Part shown: piece by piece, positions 24,157 through 33,054 of the stretch | Numbering within the stretch: the first letter of the stretch is position 1 | Layout of the letters: each line of letters starts with the position of its first letter | Assembly: GCA_963678585.2 (NCBI GenBank) | Contig: CAXXGA010000002.1 | Span: 1,240,001 to 1,304,000 of the forward strand | Source of the DNA: Breoghania sp963678585 | Lineage (GTDB): Bacteria; Pseudomonadota; Alphaproteobacteria; Rhizobiales; Stappiaceae | Reading direction: 5' to 3' | DNA length: 64,000 nucleotides | Made by a program: the position numbers and the translations under genes | The notes under the pieces: generated by a model | Seen by the model: only the letters and a program-made list of their open reading frames with translations | Database searches by the model: none | Told to the model about the DNA's origin: nothing

Positions 24157-25424
24157 GCCGGGAAACGATCCGGAAGATGGGTACCGGCCGGATAGGGCGG
24201 TTTGCCCTGATCGGCGCATCGATCATCGGCACTTGCATCTTCTGTTCCGGCGCAAATGCGAGCGATCTGTTGGGCGCGCAGCCGGGTGCGCCTGCGGCGC
24301 ATGTGAGCGAGCTTCAGCCGTACGAGATGGTTCGCTCGCTGCAATCGCTTCAGGTGCAGGTGGCGCACGGCAACAGTCAGGCGAACCAGGCCCAGCGGGT
24401 ACTCCTGAAGGAGATGCGCGAAGCCTTCGAAAAAGCTGATCCCGAAGTCTGGCAAGACCCCAGAAATGCTCGGGCTGCCGTCGTCTATCTGCTGAGCGGC
24501 GGTCATCCGGCCGTGATGCGCAAGTTGCTCGGTTACGACCCTCTGCCCCTTGTCCATGCGGACCTGATGCGCGGCGCGCTGGCCTATATCGAGGGGCGGG
24601 CAGGGGATGCCCGCAAGCGGTTGTCCGGATTCGATCCGCTCGAACTGGAGCCTGGTCTCGGAGGTCAGGTGGCGCTGGTTCGCGCCGCTTTGCTCGTTCG
24701 CGAAGACCCGAATGAGGCGATACGGATGCTAGACATCGCTCGCCTTTTGATGCCCGGTACGCTGGTTGAGGAAGCTGCTCTTCGTCGCGAGGTGTTTCTG
24801 GTCGGCAAGCTGGGCGATATTGAGAAGCTTCAAAGCCTGTCCCTGACCTACATGCGCCGGTTCCGTGGTTCGCTCTACGGCGGAGATTTTCGCCGCCGGT
24901 TCGCCGCCGCCATTGATACGCTGGGCTTCGGTGCGAGCAATGATCGTTTCGCCTTGCTGGAAAGCCTGCTTTCCGAATTCGATATCGACAGCCGTCGCAC
25001 GCTCTATGTCACGCTTTCCCATCACGCTTTGCTGAAAGGTCGTCTCGAGGTCGTGAAGAAAGCGACCGCAGTCGCCCTTCCGCTGGCGATGGAGGGAACG
25101 GACGACGCAATTCGGCTGAATCTCTACCGCGCAGGCGCGCTCCTTGATGAGAAGGAGATCCGTCAGGCGATCGCCCTTCTGTGGGATATTGACCGCGCGA
25201 GGCTGAGTCCGGAGGACGAGGCCCTGATGGATGCGATCTATGCCCGGGTCAATCAGGTCCGCCACTGGCCGGATGCTCCGGAAGGCACGAACCCGTCTGC
25301 CCAACCCGTCACGGTGACGGCAAGTCCTGCCGATCCTTCCTGGGAAACGCCGCTCATGAAACGCGCCCAGCGGGATATCGATGACGTCGAGAAAAAACTG
25401 GCCAACCGGTCCGGGGGGAAATGA
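24153..25424 (+). CDS. motC: Periplasmic motility protein MotC
   Basis: This 423-residue periplasmic protein corresponds to rhizobial MotC, which binds the periplasmic part of MotB and is needed for rotation. A signal peptide covers about residues 1-35 (FALIGASIIGTCIFCSGANA). The mature sequence opens LQPYEMVRSLQSLQVQVAHGNSQANQAQRVLLKEM, the family signature, and is otherwise helical (tetratricopeptide-like), with ARLLMPGTLVEEAALRREVFLVGKLG midway. It overlaps motB by ATGA and is followed two bases later by fliK. MotE, its chaperone, is encoded at 16617. Confidence 0.93.
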   Translation: MSRETIRKMGTGRIGRFALIGASIIGTCIFCSGANASDLLGAQPGAPAAHVSELQPYEMVRSLQSLQVQVAHGNSQANQAQRVLLKEMREAFEKADPEVWQDPRNARAAVVYLLSGGHPAVMRKLLGYDPLPLVHADLMRGALAYIEGRAGDARKRLSGFDPLELEPGLGGQVALVRAALLVREDPNEAIRMLDIARLLMPGTLVEEAALRREVFLVGKLGDIEKLQSLSLTYMRRFRGSLYGGDFRRRFAAAIDTLGFGASNDRFALLESLLSEFDIDSRRTLYVTLSHHALLKGRLEVVKKATAVALPLAMEGTDDAIRLNLYRAGALLDEKEIRQAIALLWDIDRARLSPEDEALMDAIYARVNQVRHWPDAPEGTNPSAQPVTVTASPADPSWETPLMKRAQRDIDDVEKKLANRSGGK

Positions 25425-25425
25425 C

Positions 25426-26751
25426 ATGCAGGTGCAACAGAACTTGATGACCGCGCCCGCCACGGACAAGGCCGCCGGCTCATCGTCTGCCGAACAGAGT
25501 GACGATGGCGGCGCGTTCAACGATCTCTACAAGGCGGTTGAGCAAAAGGACGGGAAAAGCGGCGGTGAAGGCGGTCGCCCCTCCCCAGATGGAGGAAAAG
25601 ACAATCCGTCTCAGGAGCCGGCTCCCTCCGGCGGCGCCGCGGTCATCGCGCGCATGATCGGCGTCGGGACGCAGGCAAAACCGACGGACGTTGCCAATAC
25701 GATGGACGGCAAGAGTGCACTCGACTGGCTCGATGGCGCGCTCGGCAATCAGGACAAGTCTACCGCAGAAGCCGATACGACCGGTGCCGGGGACGCTTCC
25801 CAGACCAGTCCCGGACTTGCCGAACTGATGGCGTCGACCTCCCCGATTGCCCAGGTCGCACCGCGCTCTGCAACATCGACTGCAAATGCGAAGTCGAATA
25901 CAGGGGGCGCAACGTTGCCCCAGACCGGTCTTCAGGGACAATCGCCGACGCAAGGCGAGGGGCAGGCTACCGCGGGAGCGGCGACGACAACAATCGATCA
26001 GGCGGAAGGTGGTACCGACACGCTCTTTTCGCGCTTCGCAGTGAAGCCGGAAGCAGTTTCTCTGGAGGGCCGCGAGACGGCTGGCCGGATCACCGTTGGG
26101 AAAGGCGGCGCGGAGGCGATTGAAGTCGTGCGTCAGGAAACCCACTTTGCACCCTCCCAACGTATCCCCCCCATCCAGCAGGTCGGGCAGGCGTTGAGCG
26201 ACGCGCTTGGCAAAGAGCAGGCTGCACAGGGCGGACGCACGTCGCTTTCCTTTGGCGATACGGGACAGCTCTTCGGCCAGTCGTCCGGTTCGGCCGTGAA
26301 GATCCTCGAGATCCGGCTTCAACCGCAGGAACTGGGCATTGTCCGCGTCACCATGCGGATCGTGGAAGATCGCCTGCAGGTCGATGTGCGATCCGCAAAC
26401 GAGCAGACGGTCGAACTCCTGCAGAAGGACAAGCACATGCTCGACCGCCTGCTTAGCGCCTCCGGTTACAAGGCCGACAGCGTGACGGTGCAGGGGATCG
26501 GCGACGAGCGGTCCGCCTTCCAGATTACGGCAGGATCGAACGCACAAAACGCCAATAACGGGACCTGGCAGGGCGAAGGTCGCGGAGCCAACCTGTTCGG
26601 CGGAGACGCAGCCAACGGCGAAGGCGGGCAGGGTGCCCGGCAGGATGGAGGCGACGACGCCCACAGGTCCTCCGATCATCGCGATGCAAGCCATGCCCCG
26701 GACGCCGGCGCAAAGGACACCCGGAGCGATGCGCAAGCGCTTTACCTCTAG
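25426..26751 (+). CDS. fliK: Flagellar hook-length control protein FliK (rhizobial MotD)
   Basis: This 441-residue secreted hook ruler and substrate-specificity switch protein was formerly called MotD in rhizobia. The N-terminal 280 residues are low-complexity, rich in Gly, Ser, Ala and Gln. The C-terminal Flg_hook domain contains VKILEIRLQPQELGIVRVTMRIVEDRLQVDVRSANEQTVELLQKDKHML, including the conserved LxPxELGxVxV pattern, and is followed by a Gly/Asn/Asp-rich tail. The start at 25426 lies one base after the motC stop. The 3' end overlaps the lytic transglycosylase start by 23 bases. Confidence 0.92.
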   Translation: MQVQQNLMTAPATDKAAGSSSAEQSDDGGAFNDLYKAVEQKDGKSGGEGGRPSPDGGKDNPSQEPAPSGGAAVIARMIGVGTQAKPTDVANTMDGKSALDWLDGALGNQDKSTAEADTTGAGDASQTSPGLAELMASTSPIAQVAPRSATSTANAKSNTGGATLPQTGLQGQSPTQGEGQATAGAATTTIDQAEGGTDTLFSRFAVKPEAVSLEGRETAGRITVGKGGAEAIEVVRQETHFAPSQRIPPIQQVGQALSDALGKEQAAQGGRTSLSFGDTGQLFGQSSGSAVKILEIRLQPQELGIVRVTMRIVEDRLQVDVRSANEQTVELLQKDKHMLDRLLSASGYKADSVTVQGIGDERSAFQITAGSNAQNANNGTWQGEGRGANLFGGDAANGEGGQGARQDGGDDAHRSSDHRDASHAPDAGAKDTRSDAQALYL

Positions 26752-27307
26752 GGCGGTGCTTCGCTCGCTGATCCTGACCGGAGCCGTGCTCTGCGCTGCT
26801 CCGGCACTGGCCACATCCGGCAACATATGCGAACGCGAAATGGTCGCCGCCTCAAGGCGCTATGACGTTCCGTTGGGGGTCCTCTACGCCGTCGGCCTCA
26901 CGGAAACGGGCCGACGCGACAGCCTCCAGCCTTATGCGCTCAACATCGAAGGCAAGGCGCTTTTTCTTTCTTCTGCCCGTGAGGCGGAAGAGGTTGTGGC
27001 GGCTGCCCGTGCAAAGGGCAAGAAGCTAATCGACATCGGCTGCATGCAGATCAATCATCATTATCACGGCGACCGGTTCACTTCGGTTTCCCAGATGCTT
27101 GAGCCCCGCGCCAACGTTCAATACGCCGCCCGCTTCCTGAAAGACCTCAGGCAGCGCCAGGGATCGTGGACCATGGCGGTTGCCCGCTACCATGCCGGTC
27201 CCAACAATAACGCCGCACAGAAGCGGTATGTCTGCCGGGTAATCGCCAACATGGTGGCGGCAGGTTTCGGTCGCTGGACCGCGGAATCACGCAAATTCTG
27301 CAAGTGA
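26729..27307 (+). CDS. Lytic transglycosylase (SLT domain) in flagellar operon
   Basis: This 192-residue secreted murein hydrolase has a signal peptide at about residues 1-29 (RAVLRSLILTGAVLCAAPALA). The SLT fold is visible: the catalytic Glu in VGLTETGRR (E59), IGCMQINHHYHG, ANVQYAARFLKDL and MAVARYHAGPNN. The start at 26729 follows CCGGAG and overlaps fliK; an upstream in-frame start would prepend fliK-frame residues. Because the FlgJ-like protein here lacks a muramidase domain, this enzyme probably opens peptidoglycan for the rod, as SltF does in Rhodobacter. That role is inferred from position. Confidence 0.88.
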   Translation: MRKRFTSRAVLRSLILTGAVLCAAPALATSGNICEREMVAASRRYDVPLGVLYAVGLTETGRRDSLQPYALNIEGKALFLSSAREAEEVVAAARAKGKKLIDIGCMQINHHYHGDRFTSVSQMLEPRANVQYAARFLKDLRQRQGSWTMAVARYHAGPNNNAAQKRYVCRVIANMVAAGFGRWTAESRKFCK

Positions 27308-27413
27308 TCGGTGCGGGCAGGCTCGTCCCCCTGCGTGCCGCGCTTTTGCAAAACGGGAATAGATACAAATTTAGTCAATTATTATTTGGCTCGAAAACCT
27401 CTCATGCCAGCTT

Positions 27414-27426
27414 CGCGCAAGCTTGG
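27414..27426 (+). promoter_or_regulatory. Shared flagellar promoter motif (flgE unit)
   Basis: CGCGCAAGCTTGG, identical to the copy before fliF, lies 44 nt before the flgE start. An AT-rich stretch (27363-27393) lies just upstream and may be an activator-binding or bendable region. Confidence 0.5.
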
Positions 27427-27470
27427 TTGGGTCCAATGACTTCGACAGTTCAGGGAAACGGAGTCTTTCC

Positions 27471-28742
27471 ATGAGTCTTTTCGGAGTTATGCGCACCGGT
27501 GTGTCCGGCATGAATGCTCAATCGAGCAAGCTGGGCACCGTCGCAGACAACATCGCCAATTCCTCGACGACCGGGTACAAGCGGGCAGCCTCCGAGTTTT
27601 CCTCGCAGGTCCTGTCACAGGGGTCGGGCAGCTACAATTCCGGTGGCGTCAAGGCGAAGACCGTCTATTCCATCTCGGAAGGCGGGGCGATCAGCTACAC
27701 CACCTCCAGCATGGACCTGGCAATTGACGGCGCGGGGTTCTTCCTCGTCGACAATGGCGACGGCAACACCTGCATGACCCGCGCCGGTTCCTTCGTGGTG
27801 GATAGCGAAGGCTTCCTCATCAACACTGCGGGCTACTACCTTCAGGGCTACCCGGTAGACGACAACGGAAACGTTGCTGCAGTTGCCAACGGCACCGGCG
27901 GTCTGGAGATGGTCAATGTCTCGCAGAACCAGCTTGAAGCGGTGCCGACTGACGAGGGGTTGATCTGGGCCAATGTTCCTGCGGATGCAGCCCTTGTCAC
28001 GGGCGACACCGCGGGCGCGAATACGGCCGCTTCCACCTACACCTCAAAATCCTCGATTACCGCTTACGATAATCTTGGCGGAGAGGTCACGCTCGACATC
28101 TACTACACCAAGGTCGCGGATACCGGCACGACGTCCGATTGGGAAGTCGCCGTCTTCGATGCGTCCGAGGCCGCCGCCGGCGGCGGGTTTCCCTATTCGG
28201 CAGGCCCGGTTTCCACCACGACGCTGACCTTTGACAGCACGAACGGCGATCTTGCCGCTGCAAGCCCCACTTCCATCACCGTGAACATTCCCGATGGCGG
28301 GACGATGGATCTCGATCTTTCCGGCATGACCGCGCTGAAGGCCGAATTCAGCGTCACGGAAGTCGCGACCAACGGTAGTTCGCCAAGCGCGATGGAAACG
28401 GTCGAGTTCAGCGAAAACGGCATGCTCTACGGCGTTTATGAAAACGGCGCGCGCAAGGCTCTCTACATGATCCCGATCGCCAATGTGGCAAGCCCCGATC
28501 AGCTGACCCCGATCTCCGGCAACGTCTATCAGCCTTCGCTGAATTCCGGCGACATGATCGTCGGCTTCGCTGGCGAAGGCGGCATGGGCAACATCGAGGT
28601 CGGAGCGCTGGAAGCCTCCAACGTCGATCTCGCCAGTGAACTGACCTCGATGATCGAATCCCAGCGCACCTATACGGCCAACTCCAAGGTCTTCCAGGCC
28701 GGATCCGAGTTGCTCGAAACCCTCGTGAACATGGCGCGATAA
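27471..28742 (+). CDS. flgE: Flagellar hook protein FlgE
   Basis: This 423-residue hook subunit starts MSLFGVMRTGVSGMNAQSSKLGTVADNIANSSTTGYKRA..., the rod/hook N-terminal motif. It has SSMDLAIDGAGFFLVDNGDG and a FlgE-type central domain, and ends ASNVDLASELTSMIESQRTYTANSKVFQAGSELLETLVNM. The ATG at 27471 has GGAG about nine bases upstream and replaces a longer frame from 27423. It heads the hook-filament unit flgE-flgK-flgL-flaF-flbT-flgD-fliQ. Confidence 0.96.
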   Translation: MSLFGVMRTGVSGMNAQSSKLGTVADNIANSSTTGYKRAASEFSSQVLSQGSGSYNSGGVKAKTVYSISEGGAISYTTSSMDLAIDGAGFFLVDNGDGNTCMTRAGSFVVDSEGFLINTAGYYLQGYPVDDNGNVAAVANGTGGLEMVNVSQNQLEAVPTDEGLIWANVPADAALVTGDTAGANTAASTYTSKSSITAYDNLGGEVTLDIYYTKVADTGTTSDWEVAVFDASEAAAGGGFPYSAGPVSTTTLTFDSTNGDLAAASPTSITVNIPDGGTMDLDLSGMTALKAEFSVTEVATNGSSPSAMETVEFSENGMLYGVYENGARKALYMIPIANVASPDQLTPISGNVYQPSLNSGDMIVGFAGEGGMGNIEVGALEASNVDLASELTSMIESQRTYTANSKVFQAGSELLETLVNMAR

Positions 28743-28777
28743 ATGACCCGGTCCCGGCAATATGTGAGATTTGAGAG

Positions 28778-30259
28778 ATGAGCCTTTCCGTAGCTCTTCG
28801 CGTTGCCCAGTCGTCTCTGGCGGCGCGCCAGACCGAGACGGCGATTGCGTCTCAGAATATTTCCGGGGCCAACAGCTCCGCCTATTCGCGCAAGTCGGTG
28901 CTGCTCAGTTCCGTGGTCACCTCCTCTGGCCAGAGCGGTGGCGTGAAAGTCTCCGGCATTGGCCGGGCGACCAACGACCCGCTTTACAAGACGCTGGTGC
29001 AGGCCACATCCGTCGCCAGCTCACAGGATGCGATCCTCGACGGTATCGCACGCCTGGCCGAGACAGTCGGCGACACGAGCCTTGAATCGTCTCCGGCCGC
29101 CTACCTCGGTCAGCTTCAGATCTCGATGCAGAATTACGCCTCGGATCCGAACAGCCCCATCCAGGCTCAGGCGGCGCTCGATGCGGCCAAGGACATGGCG
29201 AACGCCCTGAACGATGCCACACGGCTCGTTCAGAGCGTGCGTGCAAGCGCGGATGAGGACATCAACGGTTCGGTCGAAAACATAAACGGTCTGCTTGATC
29301 AGCTTGAAACGCTCAACACGCTGATCGTGAAAGGCAACCAGAGCGGGGACGACATAACGAGTGCGTTGGATTCACGCGATCAGGTCTTGTTGTCCCTGTC
29401 CGAGGAAGTCGGGATCACGACCCTGAGCCGTGAAGACGGAGACATCGTCGTCTACACCGACAGCGGCGTGACCCTGTTTGAAACAACCGCTCGCGATGTC
29501 TCTTTTGAGCGGACCCCGACCTATGATGCGACGACGCAGGGCAATGCGATTTATGTCGACGGTGTTCCGATCACCGGCGACGACGCAATCATGCCGGTCA
29601 AAAGCGGCAAGATCCACGGTCTGACGATTCTGCGCGACGACGCGACGGTCACCTATCAGGCGCAGCTTGACGAGGTCGCCCGGGGATTGATCGAGGCGTT
29701 CGCAGAAACCGACCAGTCAGCAGGCGGCTTGCCGGATCAGACGGGGCTTTTCGCCTATTCGGGCTCGCCCGCCATTCCGGCAACTGGCGTCATGTCGCCG
29801 GGGCTGGCCGGAGACATCCACATCGAAAGCGCGGTGGATCCCGATCAGGGCGGAACAACGGACCTGATGCGCGACGGTGGCATCAACGGTGCGTCCTATG
29901 TCTACAACACCGCAGGCGAGGCAAGCTTCGGCGACCGCATCCAGGGATATCTGGACGAACTCGATGCCTCCCGCACCTTCGACATCGACGCAAGGCTCGA
30001 TGCCAACGACACCCTGATGGGTTTCGCCACGAATTCTGTCGGGTGGCTTGAAAGCGCCCGCAAATCCGCCTCCGCTGATCTGGAGGTTCAGACAGTCGTC
30101 GTACAGAGAACGGCTGAATCCCTATCCAACGTCACCGGCGTGAATATCGATGAAGAGATGACCCTCCTTCTGGATATAGAACGAGGCTATTCCGCAGCGG
30201 CAAAGCTGATCTCAACAGTCGACAAGATGCTCGATGACCTGTTAGCAGCCGTGAGGTAG
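28778..30259 (+). CDS. flgK: Flagellar hook-associated protein 1 FlgK
   Basis: This 493-residue hook-filament junction protein begins MSLSVALRVAQSSLAARQTETAIASQNISGANSSAYSRKSV..., with the N-terminal junction helix. NGLLDQLETLNTLIVKGNQSGDDITSALDSRDQVLLSLSEEVGI lies in the middle, and the C-terminus SLSNVTGVNIDEEMTLLLDIERGYSAAAKLISTVDKMLDDLL is diagnostic for FlgK. It is short for the family, lacking large surface insertions, as in other rhizobia. Its stop abuts the flgL start with no spacer. Confidence 0.95.
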   Translation: MSLSVALRVAQSSLAARQTETAIASQNISGANSSAYSRKSVLLSSVVTSSGQSGGVKVSGIGRATNDPLYKTLVQATSVASSQDAILDGIARLAETVGDTSLESSPAAYLGQLQISMQNYASDPNSPIQAQAALDAAKDMANALNDATRLVQSVRASADEDINGSVENINGLLDQLETLNTLIVKGNQSGDDITSALDSRDQVLLSLSEEVGITTLSREDGDIVVYTDSGVTLFETTARDVSFERTPTYDATTQGNAIYVDGVPITGDDAIMPVKSGKIHGLTILRDDATVTYQAQLDEVARGLIEAFAETDQSAGGLPDQTGLFAYSGSPAIPATGVMSPGLAGDIHIESAVDPDQGGTTDLMRDGGINGASYVYNTAGEASFGDRIQGYLDELDASRTFDIDARLDANDTLMGFATNSVGWLESARKSASADLEVQTVVVQRTAESLSNVTGVNIDEEMTLLLDIERGYSAAAKLISTVDKMLDDLLAAVR

Positions 30260-31318
30260 ATGGCAGTTATGAAGACGACGTTTGTATCGACATATGCGCT
30301 GTCTAACTCGACAAGGAATATCTTGTTGAAACAGGCAAGCGACATCACGAAGCTCACCAGCGAAATGTCGACGGGGCGCAAGGCCGATGTCGGGCTGGAT
30401 CTGGGCGCCGGAACGGCAGAGGTGGTAACGCTTCGCTCCGAATTCTATCGTCTCAACGCAATCATGGACACCAACGCCCTGGTTTCTTCACGTCTCGACG
30501 TGACGCAGGCCGCCCTCGATGACGTGCTGTCCAATGCGGAAGATTTCATGGCGACGATTGTCGGCATCTCGGGCAATTCCGGGGGAGACAAGGTTTCGCA
30601 GTCGGAAGCGCAGGCCGGGCTGGAATTGATGGTCGCCCGCCTCAACACGCAGTTGAACGGCAGCTATCTTTTCGCAGGGCTCAACACGGATGCCGCTCCG
30701 ATGGAGAGCTACTACGGCACGCCTCCGGGAGCCAGCAAGGCGGCCGTCGATGCGGCTTTCGTTGCGGAATTCGGTATCACGCAGGACGATCCGGCGGTTG
30801 CCAACATCACCGCAGCCGATATGGAAAACTTCCTGACCGGCGCTTATGCGAACCTCTTCGCAGATCCCGCCTGGGGCAACGACTGGTCAAGTGCATCAGA
30901 TCAGGTGATCCGCAGCCGGATCTCCACCAGCGAGCTTGCGGAGACCTCCGTGAGCGCCAATGACGATGCCTTCCGCCAGCTTATGTCCGCCTACACGATG
31001 GTGGCCGACCTCGGCGCCGGCGACCTCAATGAGGGAGCCTATAACACGGTGATCAAAAAGGCGACGGAACAGCTCGGCGAAGCGATCTCCGGCGTTACGG
31101 ATCTGATGGCCAAGATGGGCGCTGCGCAACAGCGTGTCGCCAACGCGAGCGAACGCCTGTCGATTCAGACGGATATCCTGAACGACCGCATCATCGAGCT
31201 TGAAAACGTCGATCCGACGGAAACCTCCGCAAAGCTCGAGACAGCGCTGACCCAGATGGAAATCTCCTATGCGGTCACCGCCCGGATCAGCCAGCTCAGC
31301 CTGATCAATTACCTGTAG
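30260..31318 (+). CDS. flgL: Flagellar hook-associated protein 3 FlgL
   Basis: This 352-residue flagellin-like junction protein has N-terminal helix STRNILLKQASDITKLTSEMSTGRKADVGLDLG. The flagellin-type C-terminal helix includes KMGAAQQRVANASERLSIQTDILNDRIIELENVDPTETSAKLETALTQMEISYAVTARISQLSLINYL. It starts immediately after flgK. A second ATG three codons in is an equally good start. It is followed by flaF after 63 nt. Confidence 0.94.
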   Translation: MAVMKTTFVSTYALSNSTRNILLKQASDITKLTSEMSTGRKADVGLDLGAGTAEVVTLRSEFYRLNAIMDTNALVSSRLDVTQAALDDVLSNAEDFMATIVGISGNSGGDKVSQSEAQAGLELMVARLNTQLNGSYLFAGLNTDAAPMESYYGTPPGASKAAVDAAFVAEFGITQDDPAVANITAADMENFLTGAYANLFADPAWGNDWSSASDQVIRSRISTSELAETSVSANDDAFRQLMSAYTMVADLGAGDLNEGAYNTVIKKATEQLGEAISGVTDLMAKMGAAQQRVANASERLSIQTDILNDRIIELENVDPTETSAKLETALTQMEISYAVTARISQLSLINYL

Positions 31319-31381
31319 GACGACTGACAGGGCGCTCCGGCGGGAACTCTCGCCCCAGTGCCTTCAGCCAAAGGTGTGTCT

Positions 31382-31729
31382 ATGTACAATTTCTCGTATG
31401 CCGAAGCGATTGAAGAGTTCTGCGCGGACACGCGCGGTAACGAAAAGCAGGCAATGGGAATGATCGTCGACCAGCTCAAGGAAGCCAAGGAGAAAGGCCG
31501 GAGGTCCAAGGAGGCGATCGAGGCGCTCTACAATACGCGCCGGGTCTGGGCCTATTTCATCGACGATCTCTCCAGCGAACGTAACGAACTGCCGGTCGCT
31601 CTTCGGGCCGATCTTATTTCCATTGGCCTGTGGGTCATGAAGGAAGTGGAATCGCTGCGGAGTGAAACATCCGAAAACTTCGACGGCCTCATCCAGATCA
31701 ACACCATCATTCGGGACGGTCTTGCATGA
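31382..31729 (+). CDS. flaF: Flagellin synthesis regulator FlaF
   Basis: This 115-residue cytoplasmic protein of the alphaproteobacterial FlaF family promotes flagellin synthesis or secretion. The family motif MYNFSYAEAIEEFCADTRGNEKQAM is at the N-terminus, followed by TRRVWAYFIDDLSSERNELPVALRADLISIGLWVMKE, all diagnostic. The start at 31382 gives the usual length; the longer frame is rejected. It overlaps flbT by ATGA. In Caulobacter and Brucella, FlaF and FlbT have opposing effects on flagellin expression. Confidence 0.93.
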   Translation: MYNFSYAEAIEEFCADTRGNEKQAMGMIVDQLKEAKEKGRRSKEAIEALYNTRRVWAYFIDDLSSERNELPVALRADLISIGLWVMKEVESLRSETSENFDGLIQINTIIRDGLA

Positions 31730-32148
31730 CGAAATCAATCAACCTCGTGCTTAAGTGCGGCGAGCGTCTTTTCGTGAATGGCGCAGTGCTGCGGTTCAAT
31801 CGCAAGACCACCGTCGAACTGATGAGCGACGCGGTTTTCTTGCTTGAATCGCATGTCATTCAGGCGGACCAGACTCACACCCCGTTGCGCCAGATCTACT
31901 TCGCGGTCCAGACCATACTCATGGATCCCAATTCGGCCGCTCCGGCTCTCAATCTTGCCAATCAACTGATCTCCGCGGCCCAGCAGGCGTTCTCCAACGA
32001 GGAGATTCTGAACGGCCTCGATCAGGTGGCAATGTTCGTGGAAACGGGCCGACAGTTCGATGCCATGAAAGTCATTCGCAGCCTCTACCCGCTCGAAGAG
32101 GCGATCATGAGCGACAAAACGGGTGAAGCCGCCTCGCGCGCCGCCTGA
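31726..32148 (+). CDS. flbT: Flagellar biosynthesis repressor FlbT
   Basis: This 140-residue post-transcriptional regulator of flagellin acts through the 5' leader of flagellin mRNA in Caulobacter. Family features are INLVLKCGERLFVNGAVLRFNRKTTVELMSDAVFLLESHVI and LRQIYFAVQTILMDP. It is coupled to flaF by overlap and is followed 13 nt later by flgD. The structured leader at 19179-19251 is the most likely target in this genome, though in some rhizobiales FlbT acts as an activator rather than a repressor. Confidence 0.93.
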   Translation: MTKSINLVLKCGERLFVNGAVLRFNRKTTVELMSDAVFLLESHVIQADQTHTPLRQIYFAVQTILMDPNSAAPALNLANQLISAAQQAFSNEEILNGLDQVAMFVETGRQFDAMKVIRSLYPLEEAIMSDKTGEAASRAA

Positions 32149-32161
32149 AGGAGCAAGAACC

Positions 32162-32557
32162 ATGACCACAGTTGACCCGGTCACGACGCAAGCAACTTCC
32201 AAGACGACCTCCACGGCAATGGAAGACCTGACGCTCGACTATGACGCGTTCCTGACGCTGATGATCGAGCAGATGAAGAATCAGGATCCGACAGAACCGA
32301 TGGATTCGACGGCGCAGCTTGCGCAACTCGCCACGTTCTCCCAGGTGGAGCAGGCGATCTCGACCAACAACAAACTGGATACCCTGCTGGCCAATATGTC
32401 CTTCTCACAGGCAGGAGACCTGATCGGGCGCACTGCTACTGCTGCAGATGGCACGTCCGGCCAGATCACTTCCGTCGAGATATACAGTGACGGGACAGTT
32501 CTTGGCCTGGAAGACGGGCGCGGCATCCTTCTCGGCCCCGGCGTCAAGATCTCCTGA
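32162..32557 (+). CDS. flgD: Flagellar hook assembly protein FlgD
   Basis: This 131-residue hook cap scaffold is a minimal FlgD. It contains the conserved N-terminal region LDYDAFLTLMIEQMKNQDPTEPMDSTAQLAQLATFSQVEQAISTNNKLD and a short C-terminal part (GRTATAADGTSGQITSVEIYSDG), without the FlgD Ig and tudor domains found in the long enteric form. Short FlgD is normal for rhizobia. The start is ATG at 32162. The next gene, fliQ, begins one base after its stop. Confidence 0.93.
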   Translation: MTTVDPVTTQATSKTTSTAMEDLTLDYDAFLTLMIEQMKNQDPTEPMDSTAQLAQLATFSQVEQAISTNNKLDTLLANMSFSQAGDLIGRTATAADGTSGQITSVEIYSDGTVLGLEDGRGILLGPGVKIS

Positions 32558-32558
32558 C

Positions 32559-32825
32559 ATGAACGAGGCAGACGCTCTCGATCTGGTGCGCAGCGCCATC
32601 TGGACGATCATCGTGGGGGCAGGGCCAGCGATCCTTCCCGCCATGATCGTCGGCGTCACCATCGCGCTCTTGCAGGCGTTGACGCAGGTTCAGGAAGTCA
32701 CCCTGACCTTCATTCCCAAGATCGTCGCCATCCTGGTGATGATCATCGTCGCCGGTCCGTTCATCGGCGGCCAGATCTATGCCTTTACCGCGCTCGCCTA
32801 TTCGCATATCGAGAGCGGCTTCTAA
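32559..32825 (+). CDS. fliQ: Flagellar type III export gate protein FliQ
   Basis: This 88-residue export-gate subunit has two transmembrane helices (about residues 13-36 and 50-74). Typical FliQ residues are ADALDLVRSAIWTIIVGAGPAILPAMIVGVTIALLQALTQVQEVTLTFIPKIVA. The start at 32559 follows the flgD stop by one base, and the longer upstream frame runs through flgD. It is the last gene of the flgE unit. FlhA follows after 229 nt containing a large inverted repeat. Confidence 0.94.
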   Translation: MNEADALDLVRSAIWTIIVGAGPAILPAMIVGVTIALLQALTQVQEVTLTFIPKIVAILVMIIVAGPFIGGQIYAFTALAYSHIESGF

Positions 32826-32909
32826 CCGGGCGCGTCATCTGGCGCGACCCGATGCCTTTCCGACCTTGTCTTCCCGCGGAGGCCACCGGGAACCGGGCGG
32901 ATTGCACAC

Positions 32910-32986
32910 TGCGGAGCCGATGCGGCGGGCCTGTGCGTCAGATTTCGGCTCTATCTGCTGAAAGACAGCAAAGCATCGGCTCCGCA
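32910..32986. repeat. Perfect 14-bp inverted repeat between fliQ and flhA
   Basis: TGCGGAGCCGATGC (32910-32923) pairs perfectly with GCATCGGCTCCGCA (32973-32986). The 49-nt interior contains a second hairpin, TGCTG-AAAGA-CAGCA (32956-32970). No T-run follows, so it is not a classic terminator. It ends nine bases before the flhA promoter motif. It may be a 3' processing or Rho-assisted stop signal for fliQ mRNA, or a protein-binding site. Confidence 0.7.
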
Positions 32987-32994
32987 CGTCACCC

Positions 32995-33008
32995 TCGCAC
33001 AAGCTTGA
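32995..33008 (+). promoter_or_regulatory. Shared flagellar promoter motif (flhA unit)
   Basis: TCGCACAAGCTTGA lies 46 nt before the flhA start, matching the CAAGC[T/C]T element of the other flagellar units in sequence and spacing. Confidence 0.48.
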
Positions 33009-33054
33009 TCCGGCAATAGTGCTCTCCTGTGCAATGCGCGTGAGAGGAGATGGC

